A stretch of DNA of 64,000 bases from Sphingomonas sp. QA11 (GTDB lineage: Bacteria; Pseudomonadota; Alphaproteobacteria; Sphingomonadales; Sphingomonadaceae): contig NZ_CP098774.1 of NCBI RefSeq assembly GCF_028473665.1, positions 1,922,001 through 1,986,000 of the forward strand, given 5' to 3'. The translations under genes and the position numbers were made by a program. Below the pieces are notes generated by a model that saw nothing but the letters and a program-made list of their open reading frames with translations, was not told the origin of the DNA and ran no database searches. Below, piece after piece: positions 37,758 through 46,768 of this stretch. The number at the start of each line of letters is the position of its first letter. Position 1 is the stretch's first letter.

Positions 37758-38726
37758 ATGGAAGTCGTCGCAGTCGATATCGGCGGAACTCACGTCCGTT
37801 TCGCCATCGCTGAAGTCGCGGAGGGCCGTGTCGTCTCGCTCGGCCAGCCCGCGACCCTGAAGACCGCCGAATATGCCAGCCTGCAGACTGCCTGGCAGGC
37901 GTTCGGCGCTTCCCTCGATCGCCCCATGCCCCGCGCGGCGGCCATCGCCGTTGCCTCCCCGGTCGGCGGCGACCTGATCAAGCTGACCAACAATCCGTGG
38001 ATCATCCGCCCAGCGCTGGTGCGCGAGCGCCTCGAGGTTGACGAGTTCGTCCTGATCAATGATTTCGGCGCGGTCGGCCATGCCGCGGCACAGATGCATG
38101 ACGACAGTTTCCTGCATCTCTGCGGCCCCGACGAGCCCTTCACGACGCACGGCGTGATCACGGTCTGCGGTCCGGGCACCGGGCTCGGGGTCGCCTACAT
38201 CCTGCGCGCGCCAAACGGCTACCACGTCATCGAGACGGAGGGCGGCCATGTCGATTTCTCCCCGCTCGACGAGATCGAGGACGCGATGCTCAAGCGGCTG
38301 CGCAAGACCTATACCCGCGTTTCGACCGAACGGATCGTCGCCGGCCCCGGCATCGTCACCATCTACGAAACGCTGGCCGAGATCGAGGGCCGCGCGGTGC
38401 AGCGGCTCGACGACAAGGCGATCTGGACCGAGGCGCTCGACGGCGAGGACAGCCTTGCGCTTGCCGCGCTCGATCGCTTCTGCCTCAGCCTCGGCGCGGT
38501 GGCGGGGGATCTCGCCCTGGCGCAGGGCGCCAAGGGCGTGGTCATCGCCGGTGGACTGGGTCTCCGGCTCAAGGATCATCTCGCCCGATCGGGCTTTGCC
38601 GAACGATTTGCCGCAAAAGGGCGTTTCCGTACGATGCTCGAGGCGATACCGGTGAAGCTCATCACTCACCCCCAGCCCGGCCTGTTCGGCGCCGCGGCCG
38701 CCTTTGCCCAGGAGCATGCCCGATGA
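37758..38726 (+). CDS. glk: Glucokinase
   Basis: Phosphorylates free glucose. 322 residues, bacterial Glk family: VVAVDIGGTHVRFAIAEVAEG (phosphate loop), LINDFGAVGHAA with catalytic Asp, VCGPGTGLGVAYIL and VIETEGGHVDFSP, where His/Glu contact glucose. An in-frame ATG nine bases upstream (37749) overlaps the edd stop and is an equal candidate. The stop overlaps the eda start (ATGA). Confidence 0.9.
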   Translation: MEVVAVDIGGTHVRFAIAEVAEGRVVSLGQPATLKTAEYASLQTAWQAFGASLDRPMPRAAAIAVASPVGGDLIKLTNNPWIIRPALVRERLEVDEFVLINDFGAVGHAAAQMHDDSFLHLCGPDEPFTTHGVITVCGPGTGLGVAYILRAPNGYHVIETEGGHVDFSPLDEIEDAMLKRLRKTYTRVSTERIVAGPGIVTIYETLAEIEGRAVQRLDDKAIWTEALDGEDSLALAALDRFCLSLGAVAGDLALAQGAKGVVIAGGLGLRLKDHLARSGFAERFAAKGRFRTMLEAIPVKLITHPQPGLFGAAAAFAQEHAR

Positions 38727-39328
38727 GCGGTATCGAAACGATCATGCGGACGAGCGCCGTGATCCCCGTGCTGGTGATCGAGGATGCGGCGACGGCGCGC
38801 CCGCTGGCGGAGGCGCTGGTCGCCGGCGGGCTCAAGGTGCTTGAGGTGACGATGCGCACCGCCGCCGCGCTCGACGCGATCCGCGAGATGAAGCAGGTGC
38901 CCGGCGCGATCGTCGGTGCCGGCACCGTCGTCTCGACCGAGCAGTTCGAGCAGGTGATGGACGCTGGCGCCGAGTTCATCGTCTCGCCCGGCCTTACCGA
39001 ACGGCTGGCGACGCCGATCGTCGACAGCGGCGTGCCCTATCTGCCCGGGATCGCCACCGCCGGCGACATCATGCGCGGGCTTGATCTCGGGCTCGAACAT
39101 TTCAAGTTCTTCCCCGCCGAAACCTCAGGCGGGCTCAAGGCGCTGAAAGCACTCGCCGCGCCCTTCTATCAGTGCAAATTCTGCCCGACCGGCGGCATTA
39201 CTGAAGCAAGCGCGCCAGACTGGCTGTCCTTCGGCCCCGTGCTGTGCGTCGGCGGAAGCTGGGTGACCGGCGGGACGATGGCCGAGGTCGAGGCGAAGGC
39301 GCGCGCCGCGTCAGGCTTGCGGGGCTGA
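38723..39328 (+). CDS. eda: 2-keto-3-deoxy-6-phosphogluconate aldolase
   Basis: Splits KDPG to pyruvate and glyceraldehyde-3-phosphate. 201-residue class I aldolase: VIPVLVIEDAATARPL, GGLKVLEVTMRTAAAL with the catalytic Glu, EHFKFFPAETSGGLKALKAL with the Schiff-base Lys, and FCPTGGITEASAPDWL. The last gene of the operon. It overlaps the 3' end of the convergent GT-C-like gene by 18 bases. Confidence 0.95.
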   Translation: MSGIETIMRTSAVIPVLVIEDAATARPLAEALVAGGLKVLEVTMRTAAALDAIREMKQVPGAIVGAGTVVSTEQFEQVMDAGAEFIVSPGLTERLATPIVDSGVPYLPGIATAGDIMRGLDLGLEHFKFFPAETSGGLKALKALAAPFYQCKFCPTGGITEASAPDWLSFGPVLCVGGSWVTGGTMAEVEAKARAASGLRG

Positions 39329-40582
39329 GACCGGCCGGGCGACCGGCTGGTCATTCACCCAGTCGGGCGCCCGCGTCAGGACAGCGTCGACGATCGTCCA
39401 TAACAGGGCAGCGTCACGCACCGCCACCGCGACCAGAATCGCGGTCTGCCCGGTGGCAGGCCAGGCACCTTCCATCCCGGCGAACATCCAGAACTCGGCG
39501 AAATAGGCGAGCATGTCCCCGACGATGAATAGCGCGACCGGCCAGAGCCGGCGCGACGTCACCAGCATCAGCGGCAGAATCCACAGGTCGAATTGCGGCG
39601 AATAGACCTTGTTGACGAGCAAAAACCACGCAACGATGGGGGTGAACAGCACCCAGAGGTTAAGCCAGTGCCGCCGGGCGCCCGTCGCGACGATCGCCCC
39701 GGCGCCGGCCAGGAACAGAATGGCCGACCACAGGTTACGCTGTTCGATCGTCGTCTGGAGCAGGTTGAACTGGCTCGCCAGCTCCCACAGGGACCCGGCA
39801 GTGCTCCCCCGGCTGCTGGAGAAAAGGTAGAATTCAAGCCAGTTCGCGCGAGCGAATATCGCGGCGGGCAGGTTGACGGCGCCCCAGGCGACGACGGCAG
39901 CCGCGATGAGGATCACCACCGTATGAATCCTGCGCTCGATCAGCGGACGAAGCCCGAGCAGGGGAAGCAACAGCAGCGGAAAGAGCTTGGCGGCTCCGCC
40001 AAGCGCGGCAAGCCCCGCCGCATAGGTCAGCCGCCCGCGCCGCGCCAGCGCCACCGCGCCGACCGCCAGCGCGATCGCGAGGATGTCCCAGTTATGCCCG
40101 ATATAAAGGATCAGCGGCGGGGCCAGCGCCCAGCACCACAGGCGCGATCGAGCCAGTCCCATCGACCATAAAAGCCAGGTCACCAGCAGGGCGATCACCG
40201 TGTTCACCAGGGCGACGACGAAAAGAAAATGCGGCGCTGACGCCATACGGCCGAACAGTCCGGCAGTGATGCGCCCGTCGAGATAGATCAGCGCGCCGGT
40301 AAGCACGGGATATTCCATCCGCGCCTCGAAATAGGGCAGTTTCCCCGCCGCGATCTCGCGCCCGCCCCAGAAGGGCATCGCATCCGAATAACAGCCAGTC
40401 GTATATTGCTCGGATGCGGTCCAGCCTCCGTCGTCGAAGGTGCAATGCGCCTTGAATAGCCAGCCGAGACTACAGGTGAGGAAGGTCGCGATCAGCAGCG
40501 CGACGAGCAGGCCATCCGGCCGGACGAGACGAAGGCGCCGCGAGGCGGTCGCGACGTCAGCCGTGCCCGAGTTGATTGTCAC
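39311..40582 (-). CDS. Polytopic membrane protein, GT-C/GT87-like
   Basis: 423 residues with about ten hydrophobic segments. The layout resembles mannosyltransferases of the GT87/DUF2029 group: an early loop with a DD pair (FDDGGWTASEQYTTG), then EYPVLTGALIYLDG, helix LIATFLTCSLGWLF near the N-terminus, and YSPQFDLWILPLMLV toward the end. Such enzymes use polyprenyl-phosphate sugars at the periplasmic face. Glycosyltransferase identity is inferred from the layout, not proven. Confidence 0.6.
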   Translation of the reverse strand: MTINSGTADVATASRRLRLVRPDGLLVALLIATFLTCSLGWLFKAHCTFDDGGWTASEQYTTGCYSDAMPFWGGREIAAGKLPYFEARMEYPVLTGALIYLDGRITAGLFGRMASAPHFLFVVALVNTVIALLVTWLLWSMGLARSRLWCWALAPPLILYIGHNWDILAIALAVGAVALARRGRLTYAAGLAALGGAAKLFPLLLLPLLGLRPLIERRIHTVVILIAAAVVAWGAVNLPAAIFARANWLEFYLFSSSRGSTAGSLWELASQFNLLQTTIEQRNLWSAILFLAGAGAIVATGARRHWLNLWVLFTPIVAWFLLVNKVYSPQFDLWILPLMLVTSRRLWPVALFIVGDMLAYFAEFWMFAGMEGAWPATGQTAILVAVAVRDAALLWTIVDAVLTRAPDWVNDQPVARPVSAPQA

Positions 40583-40653
40583 GATCTGCCCCCGACTGCC
40601 CTGCTCCCCTTATCGCCGTGAGCGATCGGGGGAAAGGCACGGTTGCACCAGCC

Positions 40654-41622
40654 CTACATTTCGCCGCGCGACTTCCTGATCGCGTACCATTTCTGCACGT
40701 TCGCATTGTGCTGCTCGAGCGTGTCGGCGAACACATGACCACCCGTTCCATCGGCGACGAAATACAGGGCACTTGACTGTTCGGGGTCAAGCACAGCGTC
40801 GATCGAGGCCCGGCCGGGATTGCAGATCGGGCCGGCGGGAAGCCCGGTCATCGCATAGGTGTTGTACCCGTTGTTTGCCTGCAGTTCGGACCGCAGGATG
40901 CGGCGACCGAGCGGCAGCCCCTTGGTGACCGGATAGATCACCGTCGGATCGGCCTGGAGCATCATCCCGCGTTTCAGCCGGTTGGAATAGACGGCGGCGA
41001 CCATGCGCCGCTCGCTCGGCTTGCCGGTTTCCTTCTCGACGATCGACGCGAGGATCAGTGCGTCGCGCGGCGTAGTAACCGCGATGCCTGGCTTCCGCTT
41101 TTCCCAGGCGGCGGCGAGGTAGCGGGTCATCGCGCCCTGCATGCGCTCGATCATGAACGCCTTGGTATAGCCTCGTTCGAAACTGTAGCTGTCCGGCAGC
41201 ACGGTCCCTTCGCCCGGCACCGGCGCTGCCCCCTCAAGCCCCGGCGTCTTGTCCAGCGCCTTCTTGACCATCACCGAGGGCCAGCCCTCCGGAATCGTCA
41301 CGAAGCGTTGCAGCGTCTTGCCGCCCTGCAGGACCTTGAGGATATCCGCCTGGCTGAGACGCGCCGGCAGCCGGTATTCCCCGGCCTTGATCGGCGCATC
41401 GGAGCCAAGGAAGCGCGCGAACAGCCGGAACTGGCTCGCCGAGCCGATCGCCCCGGCCTTTTCGAGCTGAACCGACGCGGTCGCGAGGCTGGTGCCCGAC
41501 GCGATCTGGACGCTGGTGGTACGCTTCAGCGGCCCCGGCCCGGCCCAATATTGCAGCCCGATAAAAGCTGCCCCGATCGCCGCAAGGACGACGAGCAGGC
41601 CGAAGCACCCAAGCTTGCGCAT
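40654..41622 (-). CDS. mltG: Endolytic transglycosylase MltG
   Basis: 322 residues, YceG family; cuts nascent peptidoglycan glycan strands at the inner membrane. N-terminal transmembrane helix (LGCFGLLVVLAAIGAAFIGLQ), LysM-like subdomain (DILKVLQGGKTLQRFVTIPEGW), then catalytic part with LASIVEKETGKPSER (catalytic Glu), NRLKRGMMLQADPTVIYP and YNTYAMTGLPAGPICNPG. Follows fabF by 6 bases, the usual order in proteobacterial fab clusters. Confidence 0.95.
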   Translation of the reverse strand: MRKLGCFGLLVVLAAIGAAFIGLQYWAGPGPLKRTTSVQIASGTSLATASVQLEKAGAIGSASQFRLFARFLGSDAPIKAGEYRLPARLSQADILKVLQGGKTLQRFVTIPEGWPSVMVKKALDKTPGLEGAAPVPGEGTVLPDSYSFERGYTKAFMIERMQGAMTRYLAAAWEKRKPGIAVTTPRDALILASIVEKETGKPSERRMVAAVYSNRLKRGMMLQADPTVIYPVTKGLPLGRRILRSELQANNGYNTYAMTGLPAGPICNPGRASIDAVLDPEQSSALYFVADGTGGHVFADTLEQHNANVQKWYAIRKSRGEM

Positions 41623-41628
41623 GGCTCC

Positions 41629-42894
41629 CTAGACGGCCCGCATGACGAGGCTTGCGTTGGTGCCGCCGAACCCGAAGCTATTGTTCAGCACCGCCTTGAC
41701 CGACCGCTTCTTCGCAACGTGCGGCACTAGGTCGACGCCGGCGCAATTCTCGCTCGGATTGTCGAGATTCAGCGTCGGCGGCACGATCTGGTCGCGCAGC
41801 GCGAGGATGCAGAAGATGCTCTCCACCGCACCAGCACCGCCGAGGAGATGGCCGATCGCCGACTTGGTCGAGCTCATCGACAGCGTGCCGATATTGTTGC
41901 CGAACAGGCGACGCACCGCGTTCAGCTCCAGTTCGTCGCCAAGCGGCGTCGAGGTACCGTGCGCGTTGATGTAATCGATGTCCGACAAGGCCAGGCCCGA
42001 TTTGCGCATCGCCATTTCCATGGAGCGGAACGCTCCCGACCCTTCCGGGTGCGGCGCGGTGACATGATAGGCGTCGCCCGACAGGCCATAGCCGATCACT
42101 TCGGCATAGATCTTCGCACCGCGCGCCTTGGCCCGTTCATATTCCTCCAGGCAAACGACGCCCGCGCCCTCGCCCATCACGAACCCGTCGCGATCGGCAT
42201 CATAGGGACGGCTGCCCTTTTCCGGCGTGTCGTTGAAATTGGTCGACAGCGCACGCGCCTGGGCGAAACCCGCGATACCGAGCGGGCAGATCGCGCCCTC
42301 GGCACCGCCCGCGAGCATCACATCGGCATCGTCCATCGCGATCATCCGCGCTGCGTCGCCGATCGAATGCGCGCCGGTCGAGCAGGCTGTCACGACGGCA
42401 TGATTCGGGCCCATCAGGCCGTATTTGATCTGCACCTGGCCGGTGATCAGGTTGATCAGACGGCCATGGACGAAATGCGGCGAAACCCGGCGTGGGCCCT
42501 TTTCATGCAGCACGATCGATTCGCTGGCGATGCCCGGCAGGCCGCCGATTCCCGCGCCGATCGAGCAGCCGGCGCGGAAACGCTCTTCCTCGGTCATGTC
42601 GGTCAGGCCGGCATCCTCGAGCGCCTGGCCGGCGGCATCGATGCCGTAGATGATGAACGGATCGACCTGGCGCTGCACCTTGTGGTCGACGCGCCTGCCC
42701 GGATCGAAGCCATATTCATGCTCCGGCGGCTTCACCTCGCAGGCGATACGACAGGCATAGTCGGTCGCGTCGAAGCGGGTGATGATGCCCGCGCCCGATT
42801 TGGAGGCGATGATGTTCGCCCATGCGGTTTCCACATCGGCACCCAGCGGCGTCACAAGCCCGAGCCCGGTTACGACAACACGGCGCATGGCCAT
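41629..42894 (-). CDS. fabF: Beta-ketoacyl-ACP synthase II
   Basis: Elongation condensing enzyme of type II fatty-acid synthesis. 421 residues with the Cys-His-His triad: VVTACSTGAHSIGDAARM, INAHGTSTPLGDELEL, SAIGHLLGGAGAVE. Normal length, complete. Lies after acpP with a 127-base gap that contains a strong hairpin, so expression may be adjusted relative to acpP. Confidence 0.95.
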   Translation of the reverse strand: MAMRRVVVTGLGLVTPLGADVETAWANIIASKSGAGIITRFDATDYACRIACEVKPPEHEYGFDPGRRVDHKVQRQVDPFIIYGIDAAGQALEDAGLTDMTEEERFRAGCSIGAGIGGLPGIASESIVLHEKGPRRVSPHFVHGRLINLITGQVQIKYGLMGPNHAVVTACSTGAHSIGDAARMIAMDDADVMLAGGAEGAICPLGIAGFAQARALSTNFNDTPEKGSRPYDADRDGFVMGEGAGVVCLEEYERAKARGAKIYAEVIGYGLSGDAYHVTAPHPEGSGAFRSMEMAMRKSGLALSDIDYINAHGTSTPLGDELELNAVRRLFGNNIGTLSMSSTKSAIGHLLGGAGAVESIFCILALRDQIVPPTLNLDNPSENCAGVDLVPHVAKKRSVKAVLNNSFGFGGTNASLVMRAV

Positions 42895-42919
42895 CTCCGT
42901 TCTTCACTTCGTCAAACAG

Positions 42920-42966
42920 GAACGGCTCCCCGCCCCTGTTGGTTGCCCTGGGACGGGGAGCCGTTC
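42920..42966 (-). promoter_or_regulatory. Hairpin in the acpP-fabF gap
   Basis: A 13-bp perfect stem, GAACGGCTCCCCG with CGGGGAGCCGTTC, around a 21-base loop. On the minus strand it is followed by CCTGTTTG, not a real T run, so it is more likely an mRNA stability or partial termination element that keeps acpP transcripts in excess of fabF. Confidence 0.5.
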
Positions 42967-43021
42967 ATTCATTTCTGCCCGATTGAGGGCAAGGCAGGGC
43001 GCCGGGGCGCCATCCGCCAGA

Positions 43022-43258
43022 TCAGTCCTTGTGCTCGTCGATGAAGGTGATCGCGTCCTTGACGGTCGTGATCTTCTCCGCGGCATCGTCGGGGATTTCG
43101 ACTTCGAACTCTTCCTCGAACGCCATCACCAGCTCGACGATATCGAGGCTGTCCGCGCCCAGATCGTCGATGAAGCTCGCGTCTTCGGTGACCTTGTCGG
43201 CTTCGACGCCGAGATGCTCGACGACGATCTTCTTAACCCGGTCTGCGGTCTCGCTCAT
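43022..43258 (-). CDS. acpP: Acyl carrier protein
   Basis: 78 residues, acidic four-helix carrier of growing acyl chains. [20 protein letters not shown] has the Ser for phosphopantetheine. The start ATG at 43258 gives the usual [17 protein letters not shown]; the upstream open frame is not conserved. Between fabG and fabF. Confidence 0.97.
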   Translation of the reverse strand: MSETADRVKKIVVEHLGVEADKVTEDASFIDDLGADSLDIVELVMAFEEEFEVEIPDDAAEKITTVKDAITFIDEHKD

Positions 43259-43364
43259 TGTTATCGTCCCTCTATCGCTGGGGGTTTCATTTCCCGAACG
43301 CACGTAGAACGCGCTCGGTGCCCTTGCAAGGGGGCGTTGCCCCCTGAAACGGCACCGATGACGA

Positions 43365-44102
43365 TCAGATCATCGCCATGCCGCCGTTAACGTGCAGAGT
43401 CTGGCCTGTAACATAACCTGCCTCACGGCTCGCAAGATAGACGATGGCGGCGCCGATGTCCGCACCTTCTCCCATATGGCCAGCGGGGATTCGCGCATTC
43501 AGCGCGTCCTTCTGCGCGTCGGGCAGCACATCGGTCATCGCGGTGCGGATGAATCCGGGCGCGACACAATTGACGGTAATGCCCCGGCTGGCGAGTTCCT
43601 GCGCCAGCGCCTTGGACATGCCGACCAGCCCCGCCTTGGAGGCGGCGTAATTTGCCTGGCCCGGATTACCGGTCGTGCCGACCACCGACGTGACCGAGAT
43701 GATGCGACCGAAGCGCGCCTTCATCATCGGCCGCGCGGCGGCCCGGGCGATGCGAAACGCGGCTTCCAGATTGACCCGGATCACCTGATCCCATTCGTCG
43801 TCCTTCATCCGCATGACCAGATTGTCGCGGGTGACCCCGGCATTGTTGACGACGATATCGAGCTTGCCGAGCGCTTCCACCGCCCCCGGCACCAGCGCAT
43901 CCACCGCGACTGCGTCGGAAAGGTCGCAGGGCAAGGCGACATGATCGCCACCGAGGCTGGTCCTGAACGCATCCAGCTTGGCCGCATTCGAACCCGAAAC
44001 CGCAAGCCGCGCCCCCTGCTCCGCCAGCGCCTGCGCGATCGCGGAACCGATTCCTCCCGAAGCGCCGGTCACCAGCGCAGTCATGCCTGTCAGCTCGAAC
44101 AT
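43365..44102 (-). CDS. fabG: 3-oxoacyl-ACP reductase
   Basis: 245-residue NADPH-dependent short-chain dehydrogenase: [20 protein letters not shown] (nucleotide fold), [30 protein letters not shown] with catalytic Ser-Tyr-Lys. The ATG at 44102 was chosen because GGAG at 44108-44111, inside the end of the GxxExxY gene, lies 6 bases before it. Confidence 0.95.
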   Translation of the reverse strand: MFELTGMTALVTGASGGIGSAIAQALAEQGARLAVSGSNAAKLDAFRTSLGGDHVALPCDLSDAVAVDALVPGAVEALGKLDIVVNNAGVTRDNLVMRMKDDEWDQVIRVNLEAAFRIARAAARPMMKARFGRIISVTSVVGTTGNPGQANYAASKAGLVGMSKALAQELASRGITVNCVAPGFIRTAMTDVLPDAQKDALNARIPAGHMGEGADIGAAIVYLASREAGYVTGQTLHVNGGMAMI

Positions 44103-44103
44103 C

Positions 44104-44529
44104 TTATTCTCCAATTTTCTGGTTCACGCGGAGGCGCGAAGACCCAAAGTTCGTGTGGCCATTGACGACACGTTGCAGCCCTTCCTTGAGCGTCGCGCCG
44201 CCGAAATTGATGAGCAGCCCAAGCGGCTGATTCGTAAGCCTGAGGTAGGTGAGCAACTGTTTTGCGTGAACGGTGCTCAGGCGTTCGACCGATTTGATCT
44301 CCACCAGAAGGCTGCCGTTCACAAGCAGGTCGATCCTGAACGCAGCCTCGAACCGCAGGTCGTCATACTCGATATCGATCGCTTGCTGACGGCAAACGTC
44401 ATAACCGAGCTTTGCCAGCTTGCCGGCGAGGATCGCCTCATAAACACTTTCGAGCAGTCCGGGTCCGAGACCGCGATGCAGTTGGAGTGCCTGGTCGACG
44501 ACATCGGCAGCAATTGTCTCCAGATCCAT
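44104..44529 (-). CDS. GxxExxY protein inside the fab cluster
   Basis: 141 residues of the GxxExxY family, a PD-(D/E)XK nuclease-like fold of unknown role. LHRGLGPGLLESVYEAIL carries the name-giving motif, followed by FRIDLLVNGSLLVEIKSVERL with nuclease-like D...ExK residues, and LLTYLRLTNQPLGLLINFGG. It sits between fabD and fabG. Its C-terminus (SSRLRVNQKIGE) is encoded by the repeat at 44123-44149. The stop codon region supplies the fabG ribosome site. The ATG at 44529 has GGGGG upstream. Such genes often come with this repeat family, which suggests a transposing unit. Confidence 0.85.
   Translation of the reverse strand: MDLETIAADVVDQALQLHRGLGPGLLESVYEAILAGKLAKLGYDVCRQQAIDIEYDDLRFEAAFRIDLLVNGSLLVEIKSVERLSTVHAKQLLTYLRLTNQPLGLLINFGGATLKEGLQRVVNGHTNFGSSRLRVNQKIGE
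44123..44149 (+). repeat. GxxExxY-associated repeat, copy A
   Basis: 27 bases beginning TTCACGCGGAGGCGCGAAG. Same sequence family as copies B and C. It lies at the 3' end of the GxxExxY gene and is translated as part of its C-terminus. Confidence 0.8.
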
Positions 44530-44555
44530 TGGCGCCCCCATCCTCGAAGGAATGA

Positions 44556-44582
44556 TTCACGCGAAGGCGCGAAGACGCAAAG
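44556..44582 (+). repeat. GxxExxY-associated repeat, copy B
   Basis: Begins TTCACGCGAAGGCGCGAAG; 27 bases, three differences from copy A. Directly upstream of the GxxExxY start. Confidence 0.8.
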
Positions 44583-44615
44583 AGATTTGGTGCAGAGCGG
44601 CGCCTCCAGAAATTT

Positions 44616-44642
44616 CTTCGCGCCTTCGCGCCTTCGCGTGAA
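44616..44642 (-). repeat. GxxExxY-associated repeat, copy C, inverted
   Basis: Reverse complement begins TTCACGCGAAGGCGCGAAG, so it is inverted relative to copy B, 33 bases away. B and C can form a hairpin upstream of the GxxExxY gene. Its edge is 29 bases from the fabD stop. Confidence 0.8.
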
Positions 44643-44671
44643 AGTCTTCTTCCTGGAAAATTCAAGAATAA

Positions 44672-45607
44672 TTACAGCGCTTTCGCTAGTGCTTCGATAT
44701 CGCCCATCGTGATCACGCTCGACGCATCCACGTCGGACACGATGCGCTTGACCATCGGCGCCAGCACCTTGCCGCCGAATTCGATGAAGCGCTCCACGCC
44801 CGTATCAGCCATCGCCAGCACCGATTCCCGCCAGCGCACCATGCCGGTCACCTGCTCCACCAGCAGGCGGCGGATCGTGTCGACGTCGCCGACCGGCGAC
44901 GCCGTGACGTTGGCGAAGACCGGCACCAGCGGCGAATCGATCCGCGCCTCGGCCAGCGCCTTCTCCATCGCGTCGGCCGCGGGCTGCATCAGCGGGCAAT
45001 GGAACGGCGCTGAAACCGGCAGCAGAACCGCACGCTTGGCACCATATTCCTTGGCGATGGCAATCGCTCGCTCGATCGCGCCGCGGTGGCCCGAGATCAC
45101 CACCTGGCTCGGATCATTGTCATTGGCGACGGTGCACACCTCGCCCTCGGCTGCCGCGTTGGCGATGATCCGCGCCTTTTCGAGATCGGCGCCCAGCAGC
45201 GCGGCCATCGCGCCCACGCCCACCGGCACCGCCGCCTGCATCGCCTTGCCACGATGCTTGAGCAGCAGGGCGGTGGTCGGCAGATCGAGTGTGCCCGCCG
45301 CGCACAGGGCGCTATATTCGCCGAGCGAATGGCCCGCGACATAATCGGCCTTGTCGGCAAGGCGAATGCCGCCCTCCTTCTCCAGCACGCGCAGGGTGGC
45401 GATCGCGTTCGCCATGATCGCGGGCTGGGCATTCTCGGTAAGTTGCAGTTCGTCCTCAGGCCCTTCGCTCATCAGCCGGAAGAGATGCTGGCCCAGCGCC
45501 TCGTCGACCTCCTCGAACACCGCGCGGGCGATCGGGCTGGCCTCGGCCAGCGCCCGGCCCATGCCGACGGCCTGGCTGCCCTGCCCTGGAAAGATGAATG
45601 CGCGCAT
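44672..45607 (-). CDS. fabD: Malonyl-CoA:ACP transacylase
   Basis: 311 residues; loads malonyl onto ACP. IFPGQGSQAVGMGRAL, GHSLGEYSALCAAG (catalytic Ser), VSAPFHCPLMQPAADAM (catalytic His). Complete. First gene of the fab cluster; divergent from the RcnB-like gene 176 bases away. Confidence 0.95.
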   Translation of the reverse strand: MRAFIFPGQGSQAVGMGRALAEASPIARAVFEEVDEALGQHLFRLMSEGPEDELQLTENAQPAIMANAIATLRVLEKEGGIRLADKADYVAGHSLGEYSALCAAGTLDLPTTALLLKHRGKAMQAAVPVGVGAMAALLGADLEKARIIANAAAEGEVCTVANDNDPSQVVISGHRGAIERAIAIAKEYGAKRAVLLPVSAPFHCPLMQPAADAMEKALAEARIDSPLVPVFANVTASPVGDVDTIRRLLVEQVTGMVRWRESVLAMADTGVERFIEFGGKVLAPMVKRIVSDVDASSVITMGDIEALAKAL

Positions 45608-45783
45608 GTGGCTGGCTCCTGTCAGATCAGGCGCGTGGGACTAGAAACCTGAACGGACTTAGGCAAGCCGCGACACTTCGCGACCATTTCGCCCCTTTGC
45701 CGGCACGAGCTTGCGACAACCACCTCCTAGATAGGGTTTCGACGCCGGACGAGGCGCCGTAACGACACCGAGGAGTGAGTATC

Positions 45784-46164
45784 ATGAAGAAGTTCATCCT
45801 GAGTGCGATCGCCCTGTCGATGGTCGCAGGCCCGCTGGCGGCGACCGCCGCTTCAGCCGGACAGTACCAGCCGCAGGATCGCCACACGACGATTGTCCGC
45901 CAGCAACCCGGCAGGACCGTGGTGGTCAATCGCGACGTTCGCCATGGCCGCCCGCAATATCGCGACGGATGGCGCAAGGGCGAGCGCTTCGACTATCGCC
46001 AGGCGCGCAACTATCGCGTGATCAACGATTATCGCGCCTATCGCGGTCGACACCTCTATGCGCCGCCCCGTGGCTATCACTGGGTGCGGTCGGGCAACGA
46101 CGCGGTTCTGGTCGCCGTTACCGGCGGCCTGATCGGAGCGGTCCTGGCCGGCGCGTTCAACTAA
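45784..46164 (+). CDS. RcnB family secreted protein
   Basis: 126 residues with signal peptide ([23 protein letters not shown]) and the RcnB-type domain [20 protein letters not shown] then [18 protein letters not shown], ending in a hydrophobic [15 protein letters not shown]. RcnB in enterobacteria is a periplasmic partner of nickel/cobalt efflux. Here no metal exporter is adjacent, so the role is open. Its own terminator follows at 46176. Confidence 0.8.
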   Translation: MKKFILSAIALSMVAGPLAATAASAGQYQPQDRHTTIVRQQPGRTVVVNRDVRHGRPQYRDGWRKGERFDYRQARNYRVINDYRAYRGRHLYAPPRGYHWVRSGNDAVLVAVTGGLIGAVLAGAFN

Positions 46165-46175
46165 GCGCCGGCATG

Positions 46176-46206
46176 ACGGGCGGGAGGCTTGCCTTCCGCC
46201 CGTTTT
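46176..46206 (+). terminator. Terminator of the RcnB-like gene
   Basis: Stem ACGGGCGGGAGGC with GCCTTCCGCCCGT (one G-T wobble) and a short T run TTTT. Confidence 0.65.
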
Positions 46207-46331
46207 CAGCTATGGAGCCGCGATCGGGGTGGGAAGCGCCAGCTTTCCGCCCCGGTTGTTTTGAGACGACAGCCGGAGGGGCGTTGCGCATGGGGCGTAC
46301 GTCAGCGATCGGCCAAGAGAAGGTAAGAACC

Positions 46332-46754
46332 ATGGCTCTTTACGAGCATGTGTTCCTTGCGCGCCAGGATCTGGCACAGGCGCAGGTGGACACGCTGGCG
46401 GAAACCGCCACCAAGATCATCGAGGACAACAAGGGCAAGGTCGTGAAGACCGAGTCCTGGGGCCTGCGCAGCCTCGCGTACAAGATCGCGAAGAACCGCA
46501 AGGCGCATTACGTGATGCTCGAAATCGACGCGCCGGCCGGCGTGGTCGCCGAGCTGGAGCGCCAGACCCAGATCAACGAAGACATCATCCGCTACATGAC
46601 CGTCAAGGTCGACGCCCTCGAAGAGGGTCCGTCGGTGATGATGCGCAAGAGCGATCGTGACCGTGAGCGTCGTGGTGACCGCGAGGGCCGTGGCGACCGT
46701 CCGGACCGTGGCGACCGTGGCGACCGCCCGCGTCGCGACTTCGACGGCGAATAA
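46332..46754 (+). CDS. rpsF: Ribosomal protein S6
   Basis: 140 residues. [19 protein letters not shown] to [21 protein letters not shown] is normal S6; the last 35 residues are an added charged tail made of [11 protein letters not shown] units (about 106-140). Similar tails occur in alphaproteobacterial S6. Binds S18 in the 30S subunit. The ATG at 46332 is well spaced from an AAGGTAAG purine-rich site. First gene of rpsF-rpsR-rplI. Confidence 0.95.
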   Translation: MALYEHVFLARQDLAQAQVDTLAETATKIIEDNKGKVVKTESWGLRSLAYKIAKNRKAHYVMLEIDAPAGVVAELERQTQINEDIIRYMTVKVDALEEGPSVMMRKSDRDRERRGDREGRGDRPDRGDRGDRPRRDFDGE

Positions 46755-46768
46755 GGAGCATATAGACA

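Noticed and set aside
35875..38717. Long minus-strand frames over edd and glk
   Set aside because: Shadows of the Entner-Doudoroff genes; no protein-family signature.
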